Shown in pieces: positions 53,633 through 62,536 of a stretch of 64,000 nt of DNA. The stretch is from a candidate division KSB1 bacterium (GTDB lineage: Bacteria; Zhuqueibacterota; Zhuqueibacteria; JANLFK01; Oleimicrobiaceae). Where the stretch lies: assembly GCA_024655945.1 (NCBI GenBank), contig JANLFK010000003.1, positions 276,916-340,915 of the forward strand. Reading direction: 5' to 3'. The notes under the pieces are model-generated. The model was not told the origin of the DNA and ran no database searches. It saw nothing but the letters and a program-made list of their open reading frames with translations. Numbering within the stretch: position 1 is the first letter of the stretch; every line of letters starts with the position of its first letter. The translations under genes were made by a program, and so were the position numbers.

Positions 53633-55361
53633 TCTGCACCAGGCGACTGTCTCAGGCAAGCGAGGGAGGCGAAGGGTAACCCTCGCGCTCGCGGCTTTTT
53701 CTGCTATCGTCTGCTTCGCGTGGCCAGCCCCGGCGCAGACGGTCTACGTGCCACTCCAGCACTGGGCGTACGAGTTCCTGGAACGCATGGAGACTAAGGG
53801 CATGCTACCTGGCCTCCTGGGCAATTCGCGACCTTTCACCAGGATGGAGGTAGCTCACGCTTTGGCCGCCTTAGGCAAACAGAGGAGCACCCACCGCTTG
53901 ACCAGTGTTGAGGCAGAAGCCTTGGATTTTCTGCAGCGTGAGTTTGCCGAGGAACTGGGCCGACTTGGTTCTGAGGTCCCCGCTGCCCCGACGCGCCTGA
54001 ACAAGCTCGTGCACAGCCGCTGGCTTGATCCTCTCCTTGCCGATGTTCTTTACGCAAATGGAAGGAACTTTCTGACCATCAGCAGTCCGCCGTTTCAGCT
54101 CTTTTGGGACCCCATTTTCGTGCGCCGACGCCTGTTTGCCAGGGCGGACTCCCTTGCTCGCCAGGAACGTGTGTTCGAAGACACCAACGGCTTCACGGTC
54201 TGGGGGACAGTGGGCAGATACTTAGGCTTTTCGGTGGATGTGCGCGACTCCCGCCAGTGGGGCACAAGGACATATCCTGCGGCCGGCACCAATTACACGC
54301 TGGAGGGATTGGGCTTTGTGCGCAGCGCCGGCACGTCTGCCGATCATGACGAGACGCGCGCCTCGCTGGTCTTCACCTGGTCGTTTCTCACCGTGCAATA
54401 CGGCAAGGACAGCAACCGCTGGGGGCCAGGACGGCGCGGGCAACTTGGCCTCTCTGACCATCCGACCTCCTACGACCTGCTGAAGATCCAGCTGGCCGGC
54501 ACGCACCTCAAGTTGACCAGCATGATGGCCTGGCTGCAGCACTACTCGCCCACATTCTTCCACGGTGGACATCAGGAGAAGGGACTGGCGGCCCATCGTC
54601 TGGAGTTCTCCTTGGGCAAAGGGGTGGACATTGCCGTGTACGAGACGGTCGTCTTTGCCGGTAGGCGTCTGGAGCCGGCCTACCTCAATCCCGTGATGTT
54701 CTTTCGCTCAGCGGAACACTACTTGGGCGACCGGGACAACGCCACCATGGGAGCAGACCTGGAACTCAAGGTCATCCCCAAGACAAGGCTCTACGGCGAG
54801 TTGTTCATCGATGACCTGAGCACCGGCAAGCTGGGCACCGGGTTTTATGGCAACAAGACGGCGTTTCTGGTCGGGGCACAGCTGGTGGACCCGTGCGGCT
54901 TGTCGGACGTTGATCTGCGCGTCGAATACGCGCGTGTCCGGCCGTTCACCTATTCCCACGCCCGGGACGTGACCAGCTATGTGCACTATGCCACCTGTCT
55001 TGGCCACTGGATTGGCCCCAATGCCGATGACCTCTACGCGGAGGCAAGCTACCGCCCCACTTTTTGGTGGGAGTTGCGCGTCTGGGGCGAACTGCACCGC
55101 CATGGGGCGAACCCGGCTGACCAGAACGTCGGCGGCGACCTGCGTGTCCCGCACGAGTACCCACGCGACCCAGAGTACGTGCCCTTTCTGGCCGGAGTAC
55201 GTGGTCAGACAACTGCCACAGGCGTAGCTGCCAGCTACCAGCTCGTGCGCAACGCCTTTGTGTCGGTGGGTTATCGCCACTTCTGGGCCAGCGCCCAACG
55301 GCCAGGTGGCGGGCCTGGCAAGCGGGGCGAGTGGGACATCGTTCTGAGCCTGAACCCGTGA
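53610..55361 (+). CDS. Wzi-like capsule assembly outer-membrane protein
   Basis: This 583-residue protein has a signal peptide with a long basic n-region (cleavage after about PAPAQ), an N-terminal helical segment (VPLQHWAYEFLERMETKG), and a large beta-strand-rich C-terminal part of alternating aromatic strands that reads as an outer-membrane barrel. The N-terminal HWAYEFLERM and the barrel pattern match Wzi-like capsule assembly proteins. In E. coli, Wzi anchors capsule at the cell surface. The ATG at 53610 lies within wecB (23-base overlap), after GGAG. Confidence 0.78.
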   Translation: MRSGARPDLHQATVSGKRGRRRVTLALAAFSAIVCFAWPAPAQTVYVPLQHWAYEFLERMETKGMLPGLLGNSRPFTRMEVAHALAALGKQRSTHRLTSVEAEALDFLQREFAEELGRLGSEVPAAPTRLNKLVHSRWLDPLLADVLYANGRNFLTISSPPFQLFWDPIFVRRRLFARADSLARQERVFEDTNGFTVWGTVGRYLGFSVDVRDSRQWGTRTYPAAGTNYTLEGLGFVRSAGTSADHDETRASLVFTWSFLTVQYGKDSNRWGPGRRGQLGLSDHPTSYDLLKIQLAGTHLKLTSMMAWLQHYSPTFFHGGHQEKGLAAHRLEFSLGKGVDIAVYETVVFAGRRLEPAYLNPVMFFRSAEHYLGDRDNATMGADLELKVIPKTRLYGELFIDDLSTGKLGTGFYGNKTAFLVGAQLVDPCGLSDVDLRVEYARVRPFTYSHARDVTSYVHYATCLGHWIGPNADDLYAEASYRPTFWWELRVWGELHRHGANPADQNVGGDLRVPHEYPRDPEYVPFLAGVRGQTTATGVAASYQLVRNAFVSVGYRHFWASAQRPGGGPGKRGEWDIVLSLNP

Positions 55362-56656
55362 AGGCCCACGCGCAGAGGCAGGATGCCCCGGAGTGGGGAT
55401 GGCTTCCTGCGGTGCATTCCCTATACGGCGACATTTTGCTCTCCACAGGTGGGCGCACAGGAGCCGCAGCACTGACTTTTGCAAAGACCGTGCTTCTGGT
55501 GAGGCTGCTGCAGCCTGCAGTATACGGCGGCATTGCGGTGCTTCTCTCTTGGGGCTCCATCGCCTCGGCGCTCGCTGAGCTCGGGTGTGGGGCGGCGTTC
55601 CTCGTGTTCGAAAGTGGTGCCAGCAGGGACGAACAGCACGCGCGCTTCTGGAGCTTTGTGCGCGGGAGAGTCGCGGTGAGTCTGGTGCTTGCGTCCATCT
55701 GGCTGGCCACCACAGCGGTGGGCCTGATGCCGCGCTCTGGCGTGGGCGGCGCCGCGCTTCTCTTTGGCTTAGGGCAGAACATCTGCCATGCGCCTGAGTT
55801 TCTTTTCCAGGCAAAGAGGCGATTCGGCTCCTACTCGCGCTTTCTAATAGCAGTGGCGCTTTTGCAGCTGCTGTGGACGGCCGCCGCGCTCGGCGTCTAC
55901 CAGCGGTGGCAGCTCAGCCAACAATCGTTTTGGGCTCTGCTCGCCATGGCACCCTGGTTTGCCGCGCTGGTTACTCTGACGCCCCTGGCGCTCCCGGAGC
56001 GCTCCTTGCTCCATCCGCAGCCGACCGCCGACTGGGCCTACTTGAAGAGGATGGTGGCCTTTGGCAAGTGGGTGGCCTTGGGGGGGCTGCTCATGTACCT
56101 TTACCAAAGGTGGGCGGTGATTGCCCTGGCCCGTGGTGGAAGCGCTGAGGCGGCCGGGGCATACGACGTCGCAGTTACCTGCGCGCAGGTGGTGAACTTG
56201 GTAACTCTGTCGGCAGTGAGCGCGCTCTCGCCGCGCTTCGCCTCCAGCCACGACCCCACGCTGGTGCGGCGTGGCCTGCTGCGCCTGTTCACGCGCGGCG
56301 GCCCAGTGGTGGCGGGTGCGCTGGCGGTCTACTACGTGGTGCGCGGCCCAGTCATCAGCATGGTCTTTGGCGCGTCCTACAGCAACAGCACCGTAGCCCT
56401 GGATGCTCTGATGCCGAGTTTTCTGCTGACGCTCTTGACGGAGCCGATGGTCGCCTACGCGACCTTTGGCCTGAAGGCACCTCAGGTGGTCTTCTGGGCA
56501 GCGTTGTTCCGCACCGCGGCCTTAATGTTCGGAGCTAGTGCCGCAGTGCATTATCACGGCGTTGCCGGGTTAGCCATCCTGCAGTCGGCATTACGCATCG
56601 GCGAGCACCTGTTCATCACCCTTTTCGCCCTGTACCGACGGAGGTCATATCAGTGA
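55358..56656 (+). CDS. Polysaccharide flippase (Wzx/MATE-like)
   Basis: This 432-residue polytopic protein has about 12 helices, a TGGRTGAAALTFAKTVLLVRLL first-helix region and the MVFGASYSNSTVALD segment of the oligosaccharide flippase family. It would flip lipid-linked repeat units across the inner membrane. The GTG at 55358 overlaps the previous stop (GTGA); GTG at 55331 is an alternative. It overlaps the next gene by 4 bases. Confidence 0.9.
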   Translation: MKAHAQRQDAPEWGWLPAVHSLYGDILLSTGGRTGAAALTFAKTVLLVRLLQPAVYGGIAVLLSWGSIASALAELGCGAAFLVFESGASRDEQHARFWSFVRGRVAVSLVLASIWLATTAVGLMPRSGVGGAALLFGLGQNICHAPEFLFQAKRRFGSYSRFLIAVALLQLLWTAAALGVYQRWQLSQQSFWALLAMAPWFAALVTLTPLALPERSLLHPQPTADWAYLKRMVAFGKWVALGGLLMYLYQRWAVIALARGGSAEAAGAYDVAVTCAQVVNLVTLSAVSALSPRFASSHDPTLVRRGLLRLFTRGGPVVAGALAVYYVVRGPVISMVFGASYSNSTVALDALMPSFLLTLLTEPMVAYATFGLKAPQVVFWAALFRTAALMFGASAAVHYHGVAGLAILQSALRIGEHLFITLFALYRRRSYQ

Positions 56657-57741
56657 GAGTCACCTTCGTGCTACCCTTTACGAGTCTTACAGGCGGGGTA
56701 AAAATCGTGCTGGAACATGCCAACTGGTTTGTTGACCACGGCCACCAGGTGACGATCGTCTATCCCCTGCTCCCGTACCGCTTTGGCGAGGGAGTGGCCA
56801 GCTGGCGTGCTACCTGGGAGCAGCTGCGCGGCCTGGCGGCGAACCTGGCCAAACGCAACCGCATCAAGTGGTTTCCCTCGCGGGCCACATTGCGCGGCGT
56901 GCCGGCAATCAAAGACAGGTTCCTGCCCGACGCCGACGCGGTGATTGCCACCGCCTGGCCGACTGCCTACTCGGTGGCGGCCCTTGCCGCCAGCAAGGGT
57001 GAAAAGTTTTACTTCGTTCAGCACTATGAGGCCTGGCGCGGACCCAAGAAGCTTGTGGACGAGTCCTATCGTCTGCCGCTGAAAGTGGTCGTGGTCTCCA
57101 CTTGGTTAGAGCGCCTCATGCGCGAGCAATTTGGCGCAACCGTGGTCGGAAAGGTCATCAACGGCGTTGATCCCGCGGTCTTTTACAATGATAACAAGCG
57201 CTTCAATGAACCGCGGCGGGTGCTTCTGCCTTACAGCCGCCCGCCCTGGAAGGGCACGGCCGACGGCCTGGCGGCGGTAGCGCTCGCCCGGCGCACGCAC
57301 CCGGAGCTGCAGTTGGTCATGTACGGCCTCGAGCGCGGCCCAGATATCCCAAAGGACGCCGAGTTCCACCTTCGCCCCATGGGCGAACGCCTGCGCCAAC
57401 TCTACTGCTCGTGCGACATCTTCCTCTTCCCTAGCCGGACCGAGGGTTTCGGTCTGCCGCCATTGGAAGCCATGGCCTGCAAGTGTGCGGTCGTGGCCAC
57501 CCGCGTGGGTGGCATCCCGGACTATACGGTCGAGGGAGAGACGGTGCTCACGGCACCGCCTGGAGACGTGGAGGGGTTGGCCGGCCACCTGGTCCGCCTC
57601 CTGGAGGACCCGCCGCTTCTGGAGAAACTCTCCTTGGCTTCGTGCAATTACCTTGCGCAATTCTCCCAAGAGCAGTCCTCGGCGCGGCTGGCCCGTACCT
57701 TACAGTCTAATCTCCCTGCCGCACGGAGGGGCCGCCCATGA
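56653..57741 (+). CDS. Glycosyltransferase family 4 (GT-B fold)
   Basis: This 362-residue cytoplasmic enzyme has an N-terminal acceptor domain with SLTGGVKIVLEHANW and a C-terminal donor domain with FPSRTEGFGLPPLEAMAC, the E-x7-E retaining GT4 motif. It adds a sugar to the lipid-linked repeat unit; donor and linkage cannot be inferred. GTG start after GGAGG, overlapping the flippase gene; it overlaps the polymerase gene by 4 bases. Confidence 0.92.
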   Translation: MRVTFVLPFTSLTGGVKIVLEHANWFVDHGHQVTIVYPLLPYRFGEGVASWRATWEQLRGLAANLAKRNRIKWFPSRATLRGVPAIKDRFLPDADAVIATAWPTAYSVAALAASKGEKFYFVQHYEAWRGPKKLVDESYRLPLKVVVVSTWLERLMREQFGATVVGKVINGVDPAVFYNDNKRFNEPRRVLLPYSRPPWKGTADGLAAVALARRTHPELQLVMYGLERGPDIPKDAEFHLRPMGERLRQLYCSCDIFLFPSRTEGFGLPPLEAMACKCAVVATRVGGIPDYTVEGETVLTAPPGDVEGLAGHLVRLLEDPPLLEKLSLASCNYLAQFSQEQSSARLARTLQSNLPAARRGRP

Positions 57742-58886
57742 TTCTGCGCCTGGCCGGCACGTATGTCCATTTGCTGGAGCTCCCTCTGCTCCTCTTTCTT
57801 GCCGGGGCAGCTACCTTTCGGCTTGCCAGGACTGGGCTCCGGCTCCAGGTCACAGACCTCGGTGCGCCCCTGTTGCTCTTTTCGTCTCTCGTGCTCTATC
57901 TGTGTGCCATAGCCCTTTCCGCCTGGAATGCGTTGGACGTGAGTTTGGTCCTCAAGTCGGGCCTCAAGTGGACCGAGGTGGTGGTGCTCGTTGCCCTCGT
58001 CTTCCTGTACGTGCAGAGCCAAAAGGATTTTGCCCTCATCTATTGGGTCCTCGCTCTCTCGGGAATCTTGGCGATTATTCGAGTCGCAGCGCTGGTCATC
58101 GCAGGCCGGATCCCCCTTTTCGGCTATCGCGTCTTCCCCGGGCCGGAGGCGCTTTTCTCGCTCGCGCTGGTTCTGCCGTTTGTCCGCCGGGAAAAGGCCT
58201 GGAGCGTGGCGATCGGCGGGGTGTGCCTGCTCTCCGCCGTTCTCTCGATGTCGCGAATCGTGTGGGTTGCTCTCCCTCTCCTCCTCTTTCTTGCTCACCG
58301 CTATCGCCTGGTGGCGCCACGGCATTTTGCCTACTTGCTGGCGGGAACGATGGCCATTTTGCTCTTCATGGTGGTGGCGGAAAAAAACGTCCTCCTCTAT
58401 CGTTGGTCTGAGCTTTTCGCACCCCGGCATGTCTCAAACGTCGAGCGTATGCTTCTTCTCAAGACTGCCCTCGCCTTCTTCGTGCGCCATCCGCTGCTGG
58501 GCATCGGCTCTTTGAATTTCCCACGCGCGCTGCTCGAGCAGGGGCACCTCCTTGCGCTTTCTGCGCCGGATCCGAACGTGCTGGAGCCGCACAACGCCTT
58601 TCTGCAGGTGCTGGCAGAGGAGGGGGCGCTCGGTTTCGCCTTCTTCACGTTGTCCCTGGTCGCCGTGATCGTTTTACTGCGTTCCAGCTCGCGCGCCAGC
58701 GGGGTCAGCCGCCCCTATCGGGTTGGACTGGCCGTGTTCTGGCTCACCATGGCTGTGTACCTCCTCTTCGGCTTCATTTCGGCGCAGTTCCGTTTCTTTC
58801 TGGGCCTAGGTTACGGCCTCGCTGTTGCCTCCGCGAAGGTCTTGCCAGAAGGGCCAGGCACACCCGGGGAGGCTCAGCATGGCTGA
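57738..58886 (+). CDS. Exopolysaccharide polymerase (O-antigen ligase/Wzy family)
   Basis: This 382-residue polytopic protein has about 11 helices and the Wzy_C-type periplasmic loop (HPLLGIGSLNFPRA, LEPHNAFLQVLAEEGALG with its His-Asn pair). Inside a locus with Wzx and Wzz it is the likely repeat-unit polymerase. It starts at the ATG overlapping the glycosyltransferase stop and overlaps the next gene by 8 bases. Confidence 0.87.
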   Translation: MILRLAGTYVHLLELPLLLFLAGAATFRLARTGLRLQVTDLGAPLLLFSSLVLYLCAIALSAWNALDVSLVLKSGLKWTEVVVLVALVFLYVQSQKDFALIYWVLALSGILAIIRVAALVIAGRIPLFGYRVFPGPEALFSLALVLPFVRREKAWSVAIGGVCLLSAVLSMSRIVWVALPLLLFLAHRYRLVAPRHFAYLLAGTMAILLFMVVAEKNVLLYRWSELFAPRHVSNVERMLLLKTALAFFVRHPLLGIGSLNFPRALLEQGHLLALSAPDPNVLEPHNAFLQVLAEEGALGFAFFTLSLVAVIVLLRSSSRASGVSRPYRVGLAVFWLTMAVYLLFGFISAQFRFFLGLGYGLAVASAKVLPEGPGTPGEAQHG

Positions 58887-59868
58887 ACCGGTAGCGGCAT
58901 CGGTCATCGTCGTCAGCTGGAACACGAAAGAACTCACCCTTCGTTGCGTCGAGTCCGTTTTCGCGAAGAACCGGCAGGCGAGACTCGAGGTCATCGTGGT
59001 GGACAATGGCTCTGCAGATGGCACCACGGCTGCGCTGCGCAGCACTTACCCGCAGGTGCGGGTGGTCGCCAACCGCGAGAACTTGGGCTTTGCCCGCGCG
59101 GTGAACCAGGGCCTTGCGGCCGCTAAGGGAGCCATGCTGGTGGTGATGAATGCCGACGCAGTTATGCTTTCCGAAGAGCCGGTCCTTCGCATCCAGTCCT
59201 TCTTGCGCGCTCAGCCACGCGTGGGCATTGTCGGCGCCACCCTGGTCGCGCCTGACGGCAAGGTCCTCGCACGAGGGCGGCATTTTCAGAATGTGGCGAA
59301 CCTCGCCAAGATGCACCTCATGTTCGCCTCAGCGCCGGTCCTTGGTGGCCGCAAGGGGATGGCCAACAACAAGCCGCTCTGGGTCGACTATGTAGACGGT
59401 GCCTTTCTGGCCGTGCGCAGGGAGGTAGTGGCAGAAGTCGGCCCAATGGACGAAGCATATTTCCTGTACGGGGAGGACATGGAGTGGTGCCTCCGTGCGC
59501 GCAGGGCGGGCTGGCAGGTAGTCGTGCTGCCCGACCTGGTCGTGCGGCACCATCAGGGCAGCAGCGCCACGCAGCACTTGGCACGCGCCCTCTGCCACAA
59601 CGCCGTGAACGTCAGCCATTTCGTGGGCCAGATGTATGGCTGGCAGCAGGCACGCGTCGCCTGGCGCATCTTGCTCCTCGGCATGCTCTTGCGCATCCCC
59701 ATCGCCCTTGTCCGCCGCTCTGGTCTGGCTGCTCATTACTGGCAGGCTCTGCGCAGTTGCCTGCTGCTTTCGCGCGACCTCGGCGACCTGCTCAGGGACC
59801 CTTGGCCTCAGGCTCTCTGGACTGCAGAGAAGGCCTTGCGGCCCGCTTGCCCCGGGAGTGAGCAATGA
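58879..59868 (+). CDS. Glycosyltransferase family 2 (rhamnosyltransferase-like)
   Basis: This 329-residue GT-A enzyme has ASVIVVSWNTKE, VVDNGSADGTT and NRENLGFARAVNQG in the donor part, with a MNADAVML segment in the DxD position, and DGAFLAVRREV and LYGEDMEWCLRARRAGW for acceptor binding. This matches the rhamnosyltransferase-like GT2 branch. A hydrophobic C-terminal helix (about 270-290) may bind the membrane. ATG at 58879 after GGGGAGG is chosen. Confidence 0.92.
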   Translation: MAEPVAASVIVVSWNTKELTLRCVESVFAKNRQARLEVIVVDNGSADGTTAALRSTYPQVRVVANRENLGFARAVNQGLAAAKGAMLVVMNADAVMLSEEPVLRIQSFLRAQPRVGIVGATLVAPDGKVLARGRHFQNVANLAKMHLMFASAPVLGGRKGMANNKPLWVDYVDGAFLAVRREVVAEVGPMDEAYFLYGEDMEWCLRARRAGWQVVVLPDLVVRHHQGSSATQHLARALCHNAVNVSHFVGQMYGWQQARVAWRILLLGMLLRIPIALVRRSGLAAHYWQALRSCLLLSRDLGDLLRDPWPQALWTAEKALRPACPGSEQ

Positions 59869-61022
59869 GACGGGTGGGCATTAACGCCATTGTGCTCAAT
59901 CAATGGAGCGGAGGCCTGGGCGTGTACCTGCGCCATCTCATCGACTATCTTCTGCGCGAAGAGGTGCCGTTTCAGCCCGTGGTCTTCACTGCGTCGGACT
60001 TTGCGCCGCCCCCTGCCTGGCAGCAAGCCGGGGCCATCGTGCGCACTCCGGTCAAGTCGTTCCGGCCCATCATGCGCATTGCCAAAGAGGCGCTGTTCTG
60101 GAAGAGGCTGCTTGCCCGGCACAAAATCGACCTCCTCCACTCGCCCATTTCGTATGTGCCACTTGGCGTGACCGTGCCGACGGCGGTGACCATCCACGAC
60201 CTGCGCTGGTTCCACCTGCCTCGCGCCTGCGGGCCGGTGCGCCATTGGTACCTGCGCGCCATGATCCGGCGCAGCGCTATGCGCGCCTGCCATATCTTCA
60301 CCGTCTCGGAATTCAGCAAGCGGGACATAGTGCAAGTCTTAGGGATCCCGGAGGCGCGGGTGTCGGCCATCCCCGAAGGGTTTGACCCTACGCCGTTCAG
60401 TCGCCCCCAGGCCGCCGCCAGATGGGACACCGTGCAGCAGCGCTACGGCCTGTCCGAACGCTACATCCTCTCGGTGGGCCATCTGGAACCGCATAAGAAC
60501 TTTGTCCGGCTCATAGAGGCCTTTCGGCGCCTTGTCGACCAGGAACACCAGGAGTTGCGCCTGGTAATCGTCGGCAAGAAGAGCTGGGGTACAGCCGAGG
60601 TCTACCGTGCAGTGGAAGAGCTCGACCTTGGCAGCCGCGTGGTCATCGCAGGCTTTGTAGCGGACCAGGACCTGCCGGCAGTGTACCAGCACGCGCAGCT
60701 CTTTGTGGCGCCCTCCCTGTTCGAGGGGTTCGGCTTTACGCCGTTGGAGAGCATGGCAGCAGGAGTGCCGGTTGCGGCAGCACGCGCCACTTCCCTGCCG
60801 GAGATTGTGGGCGACGCAGCTATTCTTTTTGATCCCTATGATGTGGCCGAGATGGCGCAGGCCATGGCACGGCTGCTCCACGACCAGGAGCTGCGGCGCA
60901 CCTTGGTGGCGGGGGGGTACCAGAACCTTCGCCGCTTCGACTGGCGCACCTGCTGCGTGCGCACTGCCGATGAGCTGGCCCGCCTTGTGCACAGCGTGCC
61001 GGAGGTACGTCCTTGCAGATGA
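59865..61022 (+). CDS. Glycosyltransferase family 4
   Basis: This 385-residue GT-B enzyme has RVGINAIVLNQWSGGLGVYL at the N-terminus, LSVGHLEPHKNFVRLIEAF at the donor-domain start, and SLFEGFGFTPLESMAAG (E-x7-E). It resembles mannosyl- and glucosyltransferases of capsule loci. ATG overlaps the GT2 stop (ATGA). Confidence 0.92.
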   Translation: MRRVGINAIVLNQWSGGLGVYLRHLIDYLLREEVPFQPVVFTASDFAPPPAWQQAGAIVRTPVKSFRPIMRIAKEALFWKRLLARHKIDLLHSPISYVPLGVTVPTAVTIHDLRWFHLPRACGPVRHWYLRAMIRRSAMRACHIFTVSEFSKRDIVQVLGIPEARVSAIPEGFDPTPFSRPQAAARWDTVQQRYGLSERYILSVGHLEPHKNFVRLIEAFRRLVDQEHQELRLVIVGKKSWGTAEVYRAVEELDLGSRVVIAGFVADQDLPAVYQHAQLFVAPSLFEGFGFTPLESMAAGVPVAAARATSLPEIVGDAAILFDPYDVAEMAQAMARLLHDQELRRTLVAGGYQNLRRFDWRTCCVRTADELARLVHSVPEVRPCR

Positions 61023-62407
61023 GAAAGAGAATACGCATCTGCCACCTACAGCTCTTGCCCCTCATGACCGGCGTGCAACGCGCCATGCTCGAGGTGCTGA
61101 AGCGCCTGGACCCCCAGCGTTTTGAAGTCTGGGTCCTGTGCAAGTCCGCCGGGGAGCTAACGGAAGAGCTGGACAAACTGGGCGCCAATGTACTTCTGGT
61201 GCCAACTCTGGTGCGCCAGATTCACCCGCTCAACGACCTGCACGCCTTGGTCACGATGATGCGCCTTTTCAAGCGCCACGGCTTCCGCATCGCCCACACG
61301 CACTCCTCCAAGACTGGCGCATTGGGGAGGTTGGCCGCGCGCTTGGCAGGAGTAGATGTCGTCTTCCACACCGTGCACGGCCTGCCGTTCCATGAGTTCT
61401 CCGGTAAGCGCGAGCGGGTCTGGTACGGCCTTGTCGAGAGGCTCGCCGGCCTGTGCACCGACAAGGTCATCTTCGTCAACCACGAGGAGAGGGAGCTTGC
61501 CATCCGCTCGCGGCTGATCCCTGCCTCTCGCGCAGTGACCGTGTACAACGGCGTCGACCACGCGCTGGTGGCGAGTGCGAATACCACCGATGCCCGCGCT
61601 TCCTTTCGACGCGCCTGGGGCATCCCACAGGATGCCTTCGTGGTCGCCTATGTTGGCCGGCTCTGGGAGCAAAAGGACCCCGTGACCTTAGCGGCGGTCA
61701 TTGAGCGCTGCATAGAGCTCCCCGTGCACTTTCTCGTCGTGGGCGATGGCCCCTTCTACGCCTGGCTGGCGACGCGCTTCCACGGCCGACGCCAGGTGAC
61801 CATGACCGGCTGGCTTCGTGACCCCATGGCCATGTACCCGGCCATCGACGTGCTCCTGCTTCCTTCCCTGTGGGAAGGCCTGTCCATGACCCTGATCGAA
61901 GCCATGGCCTTTGGCAAGCCGTTAGTTGCCAGTAACATCAAAGGCAATCGCGAGTGTGTACGCGACGGCTTCAACGGCTTCCTGTGCACGCCGCGGGCGC
62001 CGGAGGAGTCTATCCAGGCAATCGAGAGACTGCGCAAGGACAGGGGCTTGTATCGGACGATGAGCCGCAATTGTGTGGCAGTGAGCAAAGAGCTCTTCGA
62101 CATCGAGGTGAACGCCCGTGCCGTTACTCGGCTCTACGACGAGGTCTGGGAGCATATTTCGGGCAGGCGACGCCCAGGGCGGGCACAGGATTCGCTTCAG
62201 ACCGACGTCCCAAGGCCGAGCAACCGCGCAGCAGGCCGCCTCCCCTCGCGGGAAAGGCGGAGCCCGGAATGTGGCCACGACCCCAGGACTTCGCAGGATT
62301 GGCCGCTGGGCCTAGGCGACCTCAGGCTTGGCAATCCCTTGGGCGTGGAGGGGGAGAAGGAGTCTCGACGTGCGCATCGCCAAGGCCCCGACAACGTGGC
62401 AAGGTAG
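61019..62407 (+). CDS. Glycosyltransferase family 4 with an atypical C-terminal tail
   Basis: The GT-B core covers residues 1 to about 385, with LPLMTGVQRAMLEVL, HTHSSKTGALGRLAA and SLWEGLSMTLIEAMAFG. The family usually ends near YDEVWEHISGRR, but here about 80 more residues follow, rich in Arg, Pro, Gly and Ser and without predicted structure. The tail may come from a lost stop or frameshift; the DNA there looks like intergenic sequence. ATG at 61019 overlaps the previous stop; TTG at 61013 has better GGAGG spacing. Confidence 0.88.
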   Translation: MRKRIRICHLQLLPLMTGVQRAMLEVLKRLDPQRFEVWVLCKSAGELTEELDKLGANVLLVPTLVRQIHPLNDLHALVTMMRLFKRHGFRIAHTHSSKTGALGRLAARLAGVDVVFHTVHGLPFHEFSGKRERVWYGLVERLAGLCTDKVIFVNHEERELAIRSRLIPASRAVTVYNGVDHALVASANTTDARASFRRAWGIPQDAFVVAYVGRLWEQKDPVTLAAVIERCIELPVHFLVVGDGPFYAWLATRFHGRRQVTMTGWLRDPMAMYPAIDVLLLPSLWEGLSMTLIEAMAFGKPLVASNIKGNRECVRDGFNGFLCTPRAPEESIQAIERLRKDRGLYRTMSRNCVAVSKELFDIEVNARAVTRLYDEVWEHISGRRRPGRAQDSLQTDVPRPSNRAAGRLPSRERRSPECGHDPRTSQDWPLGLGDLRLGNPLGVEGEKESRRAHRQGPDNVAR

Positions 62408-62536
62408 TTGCAGATGTGCTGGGCTGCGCGCGTGCGCACAGAAGCCGGGTGCATTTTGTATCAACCTGAACCATCTACTGGGCGGATATCGTCCGCTGTC
62501 GATCCCATGGAGTAGGTAGAGCGAGGAAGCGCCCTC

